A stretch of 41,284 nt of DNA from an archaeon. Lineage in GTDB: Archaea > Thermoproteota > Thermoprotei > Thermofilales > JAPDKD01. Made by a program: the position numbers and the translations under genes. Within the stretch, counting starts at the first letter, position 1; every line of letters begins with the position of its first letter. The notes below the pieces were generated by a model. That model was not told the origin of the DNA. It saw nothing but the letters and a program-made list of their open reading frames with translations, and did no database searches. The stretch spans positions 1 through 41,284 of the forward strand of contig JAPDKD010000103.1 in assembly GCA_029258735.1 (NCBI GenBank). Reading direction: 5' to 3'. Shown here piece by piece: positions 23,514 to 31,845 of this stretch.

Positions 23514-23856
23514 CATATTCCTCAATTTTTTTGATATCTTTTTTATCAATATCCTTTTTCGCCGCGATTTGTTTGCCTTTCTCGGTTATTGCGTAGTAAT
23601 CAGTATAAAGTCTTAGAAATCCTGGTCCAACGAGATAAAGCACTCGAATATAACCTCTTTCCACCATTTTTTCTAGTTTGTTTTGAAGTTTTACTGAAAA
23701 AGGTGGCGAACCATAGAAGGTAAAATTAAACTTCACATTCTTTTCCTTCTGTAATTCGTATATCATCCTGTGTAATTTTTGCCGTGAAACAGGCTTGCCG
23801 TATTCGTTCAGCAATATTAGTATGCGTTTATCTTTAGCGTCCAACCTGGTCGGCAT
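23464..23856 (-). CDS. Winged-helix-like protein of unknown function
   Basis: A 130-residue protein. DKRILILLNEYGKPVSRQKLHRMIYEL reads as a winged-helix first half, then a YGSPPFSVKLQNKLEKMVERGYIRVLY section and a C-terminal charged helix. The pattern of a helix-turn-helix, an aromatic and proline-rich stretch and a LxxMxxxGxI helix recalls the YwgA/DUF4065-type family, but I cannot fix the family. The 191-residue protein at 38172-38747 has the same layout. It is transcribed divergently from the cysteine-rich zinc protein. Confidence 0.6.
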   Translation of the reverse strand: MPTRLDAKDKRILILLNEYGKPVSRQKLHRMIYELQKEKNVKFNFTFYGSPPFSVKLQNKLEKMVERGYIRVLYLVGPGFLRLYTDYYAITEKGKQIAAKKDIDKKDIKKIEEYVNEMRQSLAVSPAQEG

Positions 23857-23924
23857 TTTTACCGTTTAGTTGGAGACTTTTTATCCTAATAAACTTTTTA
23901 CTCTGAAATAATATATTGGACAAG

Positions 23925-24179
23925 ATGAGCTCTAGATGTGAAGTATGTGGTGCACCCGCAGAATTCGAATGTAAACTTTGCGGTAGAAAAGTCTGTACTG
24001 ATGATTATATTAAGGAAAAAGGAATATGTGCTGTTTGTGAAGAAACGCTATGCCGTCTTTGCGGGCGACGTTTAGCTGTAGGCTACTGCGCGGTATGCGG
24101 TAGACTTGTTTGTAAAGAGTGTTCTATAAAAAGGGGTAGAGCGTTAATTTGCCGTGACTGTGTAAAGGCTACTTTTTGA
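23925..24179 (+). CDS. Small cysteine-rich zinc-finger protein
   Basis: An 84-residue protein from ATG 23925 (87 from the TTG at 23916). It carries 15 cysteines, mostly as CxxC knuckles: CEVC, CKLC, CAVC, CRLC, CAVC, CKEC and CRDC, enough for three or four zinc sites of B-box or HIT type. No DNA-binding or enzymatic domain is visible, so a protein interaction role is the likely guess. Its 3' end overlaps the convergent membrane protein gene by 11 nt. Confidence 0.7.
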   Translation: MSSRCEVCGAPAEFECKLCGRKVCTDDYIKEKGICAVCEETLCRLCGRRLAVGYCAVCGRLVCKECSIKRGRALICRDCVKATF

Positions 24180-24789
24180 AGCAGAGCTTGTAATTTCCGC
24201 TTAAAATTCCTGGCCGTTGTACCACATATAACATGTCATAGTCTGCATGCTTAAGCTTTAAGCAAATAGAGGAAGGCTTTACTCCTAGCTTTCTATACTC
24301 TTCTCTCAATCTACTTAACAAATATTCTATCGATTTTTTTAATATTTTTCCATGCTTTTCTAATTCTTCTTTGTTTTCATTGTATATTTTATCGAGCTGA
24401 TGCCCCACGTACATTTTGAGGAAGTATGCTATATTTGTTAAAGCTAAGACTACGAGCATAAGAATGAGATAATATTCGTAACTTTGACCTACTAGTTGCA
24501 CTATTACTGCGACTAAGAGTCCTACTAGGCCGCCTATAAGAATTTTATTGGCTAACTTGTTTAATCGCACCAGCTTAGAATACTTCGGAGATTTAGTAGG
24601 TATGCATTGTATTGCATTTATGGAATACAGGATGTTCCTCCAGGTAAAAGGCGCGTCCTTTAGTTTAAGGGAACGATATTTTTCTTCCAGTTTTTTAGTG
24701 TCAACGTATACGCCTAGGCGAGCCTTATCAAGCTCTTGAACTATATATCTTAGTGTCTTAATTCTGCCGGAAATTCTTTCTCGACTCAT
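24169..24789 (-). CDS. Two-helix membrane protein with coiled-coil tail, unknown
   Basis: A 206-residue protein. About 80 charged residues lead to two transmembrane segments (about 85-103 and 106-126), followed by a charged helical region (about 130-170) and a short beta-rich end. I recognise no family. Its ATG at 24789 overlaps the stop of the CBS gene (ATGA), so the two are translationally coupled, and a CBS-sensed membrane function is possible but unproven. Confidence 0.65.
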   Translation of the reverse strand: MSRERISGRIKTLRYIVQELDKARLGVYVDTKKLEEKYRSLKLKDAPFTWRNILYSINAIQCIPTKSPKYSKLVRLNKLANKILIGGLVGLLVAVIVQLVGQSYEYYLILMLVVLALTNIAYFLKMYVGHQLDKIYNENKEELEKHGKILKKSIEYLLSRLREEYRKLGVKPSSICLKLKHADYDMLYVVQRPGILSGNYKLCFKK

Positions 24790-25601
24790 TGACTTGCACC
24801 TTTTTGGAGAAGATAGGAAAGTAAATCACTTTTAGTTAGTATTCCCATGATAAAATCTCGCTCATCAACTATGACTAGCGATTTGACATCTTTGTCTGCT
24901 AAAATTTCAGCCGCTAATGAAATTCCATCGCTGAGATGAAGAGTGTTCCGCTGACGAGAAAAAATATCAGCTACAATCATTCTTCTAAATCTTTGCTCTC
25001 TCACCCTCCATTCAGCTCGTTTATACAGTTTCGTGATAGCTTGTAAGAGTCTAGTATCTGTTAGTACGCCTATGAGCTTAAATCCCTCTACTACTGGTAA
25101 CGAGCTGAACTGTTGCTCGTTAATTATTCGCCGCGCATCAGGCACTGGAGTTGAGGGAGCTATCGTTTTTACGTTTGATGTAAATATGTTACTGACTTCT
25201 AAAGGCTCGAACTTGAGCTTAGATACGAGAGTCTGTTTTGAAACAACCCCCACTAGTTTGTGGTTTTTAACTACTGGAAGAAATCCTATGTCTTCCTTCA
25301 TCATAATGCCTATAGCATCGCTAACTTTAGATGATGGATCTATCGTTATCAGCGGCCTTCTGACAAACGAGGAAAGATGGAATCTGGAGAGATCGGTCCT
25401 CCATGTTCTTGTAGTTCCGAGTTTTGCTAGCATATCCTTTTCGCTTACAATGCCTTCAACCTTTTCTCCGGATAAGAGAATTAGGTGACTGATTTTTCCT
25501 TTTTCGAGCAGTCGAAGACCTTGAACTAATGTTTCGTTCTTATCTATAGTTATTGGGTCCTTATCCATAATTTTTTTAACTTCAATAGATAATTGTGACA
25601 T
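24786..25601 (-). CDS. Stand-alone CBS domain protein (four CBS motifs)
   Basis: A 271-residue protein made only of four CBS motifs, hence two Bateman modules: the motifs start near residues 10, 74, 136 and 210, each ending in a GxxxxxDxL-type segment (GIVSEKDML, GVVSKQTLV, GVLTDTRLL, GILTKSDLL). CBS pairs usually bind AMP, ATP or SAM and control a partner. GGAGA lies before ATG 25601. The overlapping membrane protein gene downstream is the obvious partner candidate. It is one of three CBS proteins within 8 kb. Confidence 0.85.
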   Translation of the reverse strand: MSQLSIEVKKIMDKDPITIDKNETLVQGLRLLEKGKISHLILLSGEKVEGIVSEKDMLAKLGTTRTWRTDLSRFHLSSFVRRPLITIDPSSKVSDAIGIMMKEDIGFLPVVKNHKLVGVVSKQTLVSKLKFEPLEVSNIFTSNVKTIAPSTPVPDARRIINEQQFSSLPVVEGFKLIGVLTDTRLLQAITKLYKRAEWRVREQRFRRMIVADIFSRQRNTLHLSDGISLAAEILADKDVKSLVIVDERDFIMGILTKSDLLSYLLQKGASQ

Positions 25602-25653
25602 ACATGTCTCCCTATCTAATACGTTAGCTGTTGAAATATAAGGATAAATATGC

Positions 25654-26265
25654 TTAAAAATACTGGTCTAGAGTTCTGCGAGAACTTTTAGAAAGCATTT
25701 TTCTAAGCTTTCTAAAATCTTCTTCAAGAAGATTTTTTAGTCGGGGATTATACAGCGCTGCTGCAGGATGGAGCATGGGAAGAACCTTACGCCTTCTACC
25801 CTTTAATGATATTTCGAATTCTCTTCCTCTAACGCGCATTATGGAATCAACTTTGTATCCTGCGCGGCCTAAAATGTACCGAGTGCTATGACGTCCGAGA
25901 GTAACTATGACGTCAGGGTCTATTATTTCAATCTGCCTTTCTAAAAATGAAGAGCAAAGTTTTATCTCGTCCTCTCTCGGGTCTCTGTTGTTAGGTGGAC
26001 GACACTTTACAACATTGGTTATAAAGACCTCTTCCCGACTTAGACCTATACCATTTAAAAGCTCTGTTAAAAGTTTGCCAGCGGCGCCGACGAATGGGCG
26101 GCCTTGTAAATCCTCAAACCTCCCAGGCGCTTCACCTATAAACATGACCTTTGCATAAGGATTTCCCTCACCAGGCACGGGTTTCGTGCGATACAAGCTT
26201 AATCTACAGCGTGTACATTTGGCGATTTCCTCGTTGATCTTCGAAAGTTCCTCCTCCTTAGACAT
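25654..26265 (-). CDS. udg: Family 4 uracil-DNA glycosylase
   Basis: A 203-residue iron-sulphur uracil-DNA glycosylase that starts base excision repair of deaminated cytosine. Cysteines 17, 20, 88 and 104 bind the 4Fe-4S cluster. The active-site motifs are GEAPG (44-48) and HPAAALYNPR in the C-terminal third. The end RRTLDQYF resembles a PCNA-interacting peptide, as in other crenarchaeal UDGs. GAGGT 8 nt before ATG 26265 makes this the start, not the TTG at 26274. The gene overlaps the aconitase-X small subunit gene by 8 nt. Confidence 0.9.
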   Translation of the reverse strand: MSKEEELSKINEEIAKCTRCRLSLYRTKPVPGEGNPYAKVMFIGEAPGRFEDLQGRPFVGAAGKLLTELLNGIGLSREEVFITNVVKCRPPNNRDPREDEIKLCSSFLERQIEIIDPDVIVTLGRHSTRYILGRAGYKVDSIMRVRGREFEISLKGRRRKVLPMLHPAAALYNPRLKNLLEEDFRKLRKMLSKSSRRTLDQYF

Positions 26266-26671
26266 ATTTCTCAACCTCTAAGTATGCTTTACCCTTTTCC
26301 ACTACGATAACGCCTTTTTCACCAGTTTGCAAGACCTCTATAGGGTTCTTTTCCGGCTTATCCATAAGCGGTATTTCGGCTAAAACGCAACCTATTATTA
26401 TAATGGGCTCACTTAGGATATTAACGATAGCAGCTGGTGCCACACCATTTTTAGCTAGTGAGAGTATTACATACGAGCCTACAGTGCTACCCTTTCCGTA
26501 AGGGAATACTAAAATTTTCCCAGCAATGGACTTTCCATAAAGCGCGTGTTTTTTATCTACTATTCTTCCAGAGCGAGGATCAACTCCTCCATAGAAAGAT
26601 ATTGGCTCGGAAGCCACTAAAATTTCCCCCTTCGCCGCTCCCTCAACCAGGCCTCTACCCCATATTCTCAT
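26258..26671 (-). CDS. Aconitase X swivel domain, phosphomevalonate dehydratase small subunit
   Basis: A 137-residue DUF126 protein. The GGVDPRSGRIVDKKH segment (about 29-42) and FPYGKGSTVGSYVIL (about 57-71) are the family hallmarks. With the large subunit it forms the Fe-S enzyme that dehydrates mevalonate 5-phosphate to trans-anhydromevalonate 5-phosphate in the archaeal mevalonate pathway shown in Aeropyrum. The start overlaps the large subunit stop in ATGA. A hydroxyproline-related AcnX role is less likely in this genomic setting. Confidence 0.85.
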   Translation of the reverse strand: MRIWGRGLVEGAAKGEILVASEPISFYGGVDPRSGRIVDKKHALYGKSIAGKILVFPYGKGSTVGSYVILSLAKNGVAPAAIVNILSEPIIIIGCVLAEIPLMDKPEKNPIEVLQTGEKGVIVVEKGKAYLEVEKYV

Positions 26672-27840
26672 ACATGATCCCCATAAAATACTCGAAGAAT
26701 ATCCTTACGAGAAAACAATCTCACATCGTATCCCTGTGAACTTAAATAATAGGCAGCTTTCGCCGAGTCCACTAACGGTTTATCTACTCCCATACTCTTG
26801 AGGTCGGCTACAACCATGCACGTGTCGAAATAAACCTCTATTCCAGCTCTCGATAAAGCTGCTATTTCTTTATGCACGCTGTTTTCGAGCACTCTGGCAG
26901 TAAAAATAATTACTCTACGTTTCGGTTTCCCCCATCTCTTAACAATGTTAGCTAGCCATTGAATTTCATGTGCAGAAAGATGTGGACAACCCATAAGTAT
27001 TGTTCCTTCGTCTGAAAAATCTGCTGGAAGAGCGCTGTAAATATCATCGATGCTCGGCCTATACCTTTCAAGATTCTTTTCTTCTCCGTGAAACCTTACT
27101 AGAGCTACACTTCCGGAAGCTCCTACAGCAGCTAAAAAAAGTTTAACATTATCAGACTGTAAAAGCGAGGGCGGATAATTTTTTATTAATGGCACCTTAA
27201 ATTTCGCTATGGTGCCAACATAGTAACCAATAGCTTGATAGAGCTCTCTTTCCTTAATTGTCCTTTTTATATCGCTAAAATCTATGACTAGTCCTGGTCG
27301 CCTATTTTCTTCTAAACGATAACCGTAAAGCGGGGCTTTGCCTACTATGGCTTCAAGTAAAGCTAGCGGCCCGCCCTCACGATTAGTGTAGAGGTCAAGA
27401 ATACTGTTAGCATATAACACAGCATTGCTTTCCGCCCAGGCCACTTGAGAACCCGGAGGAATTTTCTCATAAAGATAAGGTGTACATGTAAGTAACATCT
27501 TAAATCCGAGCTTTCTTAGAGAGCCGAGAATTCTTAACTGCTTCTCGGCGAAGTCCTGTTTGACCCCCATTTCTTTCCATTTTTTTATATCCATCCCAGC
27601 TGGATTTACTGTGGCAGGGATTGAAACGCGGAGATTCGAGGAAGCTAATTTTTCTATAAATTCTAAACCAGCATCGCCTATATTCTTGTACGAAATTCCA
27701 GAAATATGTGCGTGAGTTACATTAACAAGACGTTCGGCCTCTAAGCCCTCACCAACTTTCACGATAACTTCTAAAACTTTAGCCAGCTTCTCGCCGCGCC
27801 TTCCGTTTAATATTTCCTCTTCTTCGTGTGTGAGCTCCAT
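26668..27840 (-). CDS. Aconitase X catalytic subunit, phosphomevalonate dehydratase large subunit
   Basis: A 390-residue DUF521 protein. The N-terminal LTHEEEEILNGRRGE, the YANSILDLYTNREGGP stretch and the MGCPHLSAHE segment fit the AcnX catalytic chain, whose cysteines hold the Fe-S cluster. Together with the adjacent small subunit it dehydrates mevalonate 5-phosphate on the route to isopentenyl phosphate and archaeal lipids. The decarboxylase of the route is not in this window, though a geranylgeranyl reductase family gene is. Promoter on the minus strand at 27876-27890. Confidence 0.87.
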   Translation of the reverse strand: MELTHEEEEILNGRRGEKLAKVLEVIVKVGEGLEAERLVNVTHAHISGISYKNIGDAGLEFIEKLASSNLRVSIPATVNPAGMDIKKWKEMGVKQDFAEKQLRILGSLRKLGFKMLLTCTPYLYEKIPPGSQVAWAESNAVLYANSILDLYTNREGGPLALLEAIVGKAPLYGYRLEENRRPGLVIDFSDIKRTIKERELYQAIGYYVGTIAKFKVPLIKNYPPSLLQSDNVKLFLAAVGASGSVALVRFHGEEKNLERYRPSIDDIYSALPADFSDEGTILMGCPHLSAHEIQWLANIVKRWGKPKRRVIIFTARVLENSVHKEIAALSRAGIEVYFDTCMVVADLKSMGVDKPLVDSAKAAYYLSSQGYDVRLFSRKDILRVFYGDHV

Positions 27841-27875
27841 CTCACTATCTTATGTTGTTTACGAATAAAAACTAC

Positions 27876-27890
27876 GCGATATATTTTCGG
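27876..27890 (-). promoter_or_regulatory. BRE/TATA element for the aconitase-X/udg operon
   Basis: CCGAAAATATATCGC on the minus strand combines a BRE-like GAAA with a TATA core. Transcription would begin near 27856, about 16 nt before ATG 27840. It is back to back with the radA promoter. Confidence 0.55.
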
Positions 27891-27906
27891 CGATTAGTGA
27901 CCGAAA

Positions 27907-27919
27907 CCTATATATATTC
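27907..27919 (+). promoter_or_regulatory. TATA box of radA
   Basis: CCTATATATATTC lies about 25 nt before a predicted start site near 27938, giving radA (ATG 27953) a short leader. Confidence 0.6.
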
Positions 27920-27952
27920 TTTCCTAGCGGAGAGCTTTGGGTAGTATAGTAA

Positions 27953-29011
27953 ATGCCTAGGAAAAAGAAGGAAAAAATAGAAATAAAGGAGCCTGAACCC
28001 GAAATTGATTTGGAAGCTGAATACGATGCAATATTAAGCGAAGTAGTTGGGGAAGAGGAGCAGACCCCACAGCCAAAGCTTGAACTAGAGGATCTCGAAG
28101 GAGTGGGAAGAATAACCGCGGAAAAACTCAGAAATGCAGGCTTCTTCTCTATAAAGGACATAGCTTTCGCTTCGGCTCATGAGCTCGCGCAAGTTGTTGG
28201 CTCTGAAAATCGCGCACTTAACCTGATAAGACAGGCTCAACGTATATATTCAGGCAGGCTCTTCATAACAGCCAAAGAATACTACGATAAAAGAAGGAAC
28301 ATCTCTCTAATATCTACTGGAGTAAAAGCACTAGACGACCTGCTAGATGGGGGAATAGAAACCCAAGCAATAACCGAGTTCATAGGAGAATTTGGCGCCG
28401 GAAAAACGCAGCTATGCCATCAGCTTTCCGTAATGGTGCAGCTACCTCCAGAGCAAGGCGGGCTCTCAGCGAGAGCAATATATATCGATAGCGAGGGAAC
28501 ATTCCGTCCCGAACGCATCGTAGACATTGCTAAATATAGAGGCGTAGATCCGGATAAAGCCCTAGAAAATATAATATATGCTCGTGCCTACAACAGCGAC
28601 CACCAAATGCTCATAGTAGACGAAGCAAAACGAATCATAGAAGAACAAAACGTTAAGCTTATAGTGGTCGACAGCTTGGTCGGACATTTCAGAGCCGAGT
28701 ATCCGGGAAGAGAAAACCTGGCTGTGCGCCAACAAAAACTCAACAAGCACATTAACCAGCTCATGCGAATAGCAAGCGTATATGACATAGCAGTTGTTGT
28801 AACCAACCAGGTAATCGCGGCACCGGATATCTTCTTTGGAAATCCGCTTAGACCAGCCGGAGGAAACATTGTAGCCCACGGATGCACCTACAGAATATGG
28901 ATAAGAAAAAGCAAAGAAGGAAAAAGAATAGCAAGAATAATAGACAGCCCCAAACATGCGGAAAAAGAGGCGGTATTCTTAATATCGCAAGAAGGGGTAG
29001 TTGACTTATAA
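27953..29011 (+). CDS. radA: RadA recombinase
   Basis: A 352-residue archaeal RecA/Rad51 homologue that forms nucleoprotein filaments for strand exchange. A basic and acidic N-terminal tail (1-44, longer than in many archaea) precedes the helix-hairpin-helix domain ([16 protein letters not shown]), the linker with the FITAKEY polymerisation motif (104-110), Walker A GEFGAGKT (145-152), and Walker B LIVVDSLV. The L2 and ATP-cap regions are complete. It has its own promoter, divergent from the aconitase-X operon. Confidence 0.96.
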   Translation: MPRKKKEKIEIKEPEPEIDLEAEYDAILSEVVGEEEQTPQPKLELEDLEGVGRITAEKLRNAGFFSIKDIAFASAHELAQVVGSENRALNLIRQAQRIYSGRLFITAKEYYDKRRNISLISTGVKALDDLLDGGIETQAITEFIGEFGAGKTQLCHQLSVMVQLPPEQGGLSARAIYIDSEGTFRPERIVDIAKYRGVDPDKALENIIYARAYNSDHQMLIVDEAKRIIEEQNVKLIVVDSLVGHFRAEYPGRENLAVRQQKLNKHINQLMRIASVYDIAVVVTNQVIAAPDIFFGNPLRPAGGNIVAHGCTYRIWIRKSKEGKRIARIIDSPKHAEKEAVFLISQEGVVDL

Positions 29012-29030
29012 TATCCTTGCCATTATATAA

Positions 29031-29059
29031 ATGCTTTCTGAAGCATATTCATATTTTTC
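29031..29059 (+). terminator. Hairpin plus T-rich tail after radA
   Basis: ATGCTT (29031-29036) pairs with AAGCAT (29041-29046) around a TCTG loop, followed by a T-rich run. It lies 20 nt past the radA stop. Intrinsic termination in archaea depends mostly on the T run, so the hairpin may be incidental. Confidence 0.4.
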
Positions 29060-29151
29060 TTAAAGATATTTAAGTAAATTAAAATATTGTCTGAAAACAG
29101 TACAAGTTATTTTTAAAAACTAGCGTATTGAAACAATTTAAGGTAGCACTC

Positions 29152-29619
29152 ATGGCGAAGCCAAGCTTCCTATACATCGACGGATCAAAAGACGTACCAT
29201 CATCAGTAATAAAGCTAGGCGAGAGTATAATGCAAAAAACCGGAATAAAAGAAGGAGATGCAGTAAAAATATCCACAGGCAATAAACACGCAATACTTTG
29301 GGTTAGAAAAAGCAACGAACAAAACATGGCAAGAGCAAACAGCAATCTTCTAAACCTCCTATTCAAAGAAGAAAGGGGAATAGTCAAAATTACAAAAACC
29401 ACACTTAAAGAATCGAAATATGTAGAGCTTAAACTGCTAGAAAATTCTGACATAAACGTTTTAGATGCAAAAAGAAGCTTAATATTTACACCAGTAGTCG
29501 AAAACGGATATATCGTTGTGTTCATAGGCGAGAATACTCGGCCATTAAACTTTAAAGTACAAAGAGTATACCCGTCACCATCTTTCATAACCACCACAAC
29601 CCAAATCTTCTTTAGCTAA
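29152..29619 (+). CDS. Stand-alone Cdc48/VAT N-terminal domain protein
   Basis: A 155-residue protein that matches the substrate-binding N domain of Cdc48/VAT with no AAA+ domain. The double-psi barrel half shows VIKLGES...GIKEGDAVKI and RGIVKI; the second half ends in FKVQRVYPSPSFITTTTQIFF, equivalent to the FKVVKTxPS...TxI close of VAT-N. A TATA-like element (29107-29118) puts transcription near 29137, after the TTG at 29128, and AAGGTA 6 nt before ATG 29152 supports that start. It sits between radA and the eight-CBS gene. A role as adaptor or competitor for Cdc48 is inferred. Confidence 0.72.
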   Translation: MAKPSFLYIDGSKDVPSSVIKLGESIMQKTGIKEGDAVKISTGNKHAILWVRKSNEQNMARANSNLLNLLFKEERGIVKITKTTLKESKYVELKLLENSDINVLDAKRSLIFTPVVENGYIVVFIGENTRPLNFKVQRVYPSPSFITTTTQIFFS

Positions 29620-29693
29620 ATAGCGAATTATTATAGAACAAGTTAAAAAGCGGCAATAAAATAAGGAATATCAATTGAAAATGATAGGGGAGA

Positions 29694-31544
29694 ATGATGA
29701 GGCTAATAGATGTAGCATCTTCGGAAGTCGTTAAAGCGTTAAAAGGCTCAAAAATGACGCGAATAAGAGAAGTATTTAGAAAAAAAGCCCCGCGACTAAT
29801 CGTTATAGTTGAGGATTATTTCAAAAACAAATACGTAGGCTACGTAACTAGACACGATGTTATTCAAATAACATCCTCAAAATCCAACAAATTGGTTGAC
29901 GATTTTCTTCACGATAAGCCTATACTAACGCCGGAGCTTTCAATACAAGAGGCAATCTCCATTTTGAGGGAAAGCGGTAGATACGCTCTACCTCTGGTAG
30001 AATCTCTCGAGACAAAAAAGGTCTTAGGAATATTTTCTTACAGAGGACTGCTACGTGTCTTAAAAGCTTCAGGCTTCTCTCCAAAAGCAAAAGCAGCCGC
30101 AGATGTAATGACCACCGAAAATCTACCCCTAATCCCGCAGCAATCCCCCATAACAAAAGCCTGGTCTCAACTCGTATATAGGGGAAGACAAGGCTTAGTC
30201 GTTATCAGAGATGAAAAGACGCCTAAACCCGTCGGTATTCTCACGGCCCTAGACCTAATTCAGAGCGGAAAATGGTACTTCAGAAGAGAAAGCGAACACG
30301 GCGTAACCACCCCCGCACGCGTAAGAACAGTAATGAAGAGGGGAGCGATAGTAGCGTACCCTGACACGCCAGTAGACATTATAGCAGACTATATTATAAA
30401 CCACGACTTCTCCCTAATCCCGGTAGTCGATAAAGACGGCAACGTAATAGGCATAGTAACACAGGAAGACGTTGTCAGAGCCTATATAGAAGGAATAAAG
30501 CCCGGAAGAGTGCCAGTTCCAGCAGCTCTGCCGCCACTGCGTGCAGAGGCCCAGGAAGCGCTCACTTTCAGATCATCGACTTCAATAATGCAGCAAGTAC
30601 TAGTTTCCGCGAAAATAGCCGCTCCATCCGGCCTCCGCGCGATCGATATTGCGCGTCCAGAGTTGCCAGCGGTAAGATTAACAGACACCATAGAGAGAGC
30701 ACGCAACATTATGCTCCGAGAAAAAGTAAATTCCCTGCTTGTCGTAGATGAAGAAGGCAGAATCGTAGGCTCATTATCCACAAGAAACTTCCTTTACGCC
30801 ATAGGCATAAAAGGCCCTCTGTGGAAACGGCGCCCTTACGAGAAAAGCTTCATAAATGAAATAATGAATCAAAACGTTCTGCTAGTGCGAGAAGAAACGC
30901 CAGTAGAAGACGTAGCAAAAGAAATGTTAAACACAGAATCCGAAGTCGCCATAGTCACTGATGAAAAAGGATTGCTAAAAGGAATAATAACCAAGGAGGA
31001 ACTTGCGGATGCCCTAGCAAGAATACGCGGAGAAATGAAAATAGAAAACATAATGCCTCCTCCCAAGCTCGGAGTAGTGCATCCCCACCACTCCTTAGCT
31101 CATGCCGTAAAAAGAATGAAGGCGTATTATCTGGACGCTCTAGCTGTCGCGGTAGGAGGCGTCGCCGAAGGAGTTGTCAGCGAAAATAGGTTGCCGTTCA
31201 TACCTTTAGAGGATTCTAAAACGGGATTACGGACCAGGCGACTACTATGGGTTAAAAAGTTAGAGAAAGGCGGAAGAAAAATGGGAAGATACATTAAGAT
31301 AACACCACTACTAGTCGAAGACGTAATGGTGCCTACCAGAGACATCGTAGAAACAGATGAAACGCTAGAAAACGCAATCAATATAATGAAAAAACTGAAC
31401 ATATATGGCCTCCCTGTGATTAATAAAGACGGAAAAGTAATAGGGGTCGTATGTAAACACGACTACATGAGAGAGCTTGCCAGGGCCTCCAAGCTCGTAG
31501 GGAAAATAAAAACTAAAGTAAGGGAGGCGAGGTTAAGTGAATAG
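29694..31544 (+). CDS. Stand-alone protein with eight CBS motifs
   Basis: A 616-residue protein that seems to be CBS motifs alone, without an enzyme, channel or DNA-binding part. I count eight: near residues 25, 75, 138, 210, 322, 387, 452 and 543, ending in segments such as GIVTQEDVV, GIITKEELA and GVVCKHDYM. The first and seventh are degenerate. Between motifs 4 and 5 is a proline- and alanine-rich linker (about 265-310). Four Bateman modules in one chain are rare. Ligands (AMP, ATP, SAM) are only a family expectation. Its end overlaps the DUF167 gene by 8 nt. Confidence 0.82.
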   Translation: MMRLIDVASSEVVKALKGSKMTRIREVFRKKAPRLIVIVEDYFKNKYVGYVTRHDVIQITSSKSNKLVDDFLHDKPILTPELSIQEAISILRESGRYALPLVESLETKKVLGIFSYRGLLRVLKASGFSPKAKAAADVMTTENLPLIPQQSPITKAWSQLVYRGRQGLVVIRDEKTPKPVGILTALDLIQSGKWYFRRESEHGVTTPARVRTVMKRGAIVAYPDTPVDIIADYIINHDFSLIPVVDKDGNVIGIVTQEDVVRAYIEGIKPGRVPVPAALPPLRAEAQEALTFRSSTSIMQQVLVSAKIAAPSGLRAIDIARPELPAVRLTDTIERARNIMLREKVNSLLVVDEEGRIVGSLSTRNFLYAIGIKGPLWKRRPYEKSFINEIMNQNVLLVREETPVEDVAKEMLNTESEVAIVTDEKGLLKGIITKEELADALARIRGEMKIENIMPPPKLGVVHPHHSLAHAVKRMKAYYLDALAVAVGGVAEGVVSENRLPFIPLEDSKTGLRTRRLLWVKKLEKGGRKMGRYIKITPLLVEDVMVPTRDIVETDETLENAINIMKKLNIYGLPVINKDGKVIGVVCKHDYMRELARASKLVGKIKTKVREARLSE

Positions 31545-31845
31545 CAATTTTATAGCTAGTGAAACAAGGGACGGAGTAATACTTCGAGTAGCTGTGAAAA
31601 CAGAGAGGCCGAGAGTTGCTTTTCGGCTAGAGGAAGATGCAATAATTATTGAGGTAAATGAGCCGCCAATAATGGGAAGAGCAAATGCCGCAATGAAAAA
31701 GTTGCTAGCTGATAAACTAGGGGTTAAAACGAGCAATATAGAGATAGTAAAAGGAGCTAGAAGCAAAGTAAAATATGTGCTGGTCAAAGGACTAAAGGGC
31801 CAGGATATACTTGAAAGGCTAAAAGTTCTCAACAATAAATCTTAG
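31537..31845 (+). CDS. DUF167 (YggU-like) protein
   Basis: A 102-residue protein of the DUF167/YggU family. PPIMGRANAAMKKLLADKLGV and IEIVKGARSKVKYVLV are the conserved blocks (PxxGxANxxLxxxLA and G.xSRxK). Function is unknown; structures show a small alpha-beta fold. GTG 31537 has a GGGAGG site upstream inside the end of the CBS gene, so translation is coupled. The last 27 nt overlap the convergent CBS gene. Confidence 0.85.
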   Translation: MNSNFIASETRDGVILRVAVKTERPRVAFRLEEDAIIIEVNEPPIMGRANAAMKKLLADKLGVKTSNIEIVKGARSKVKYVLVKGLKGQDILERLKVLNNKS

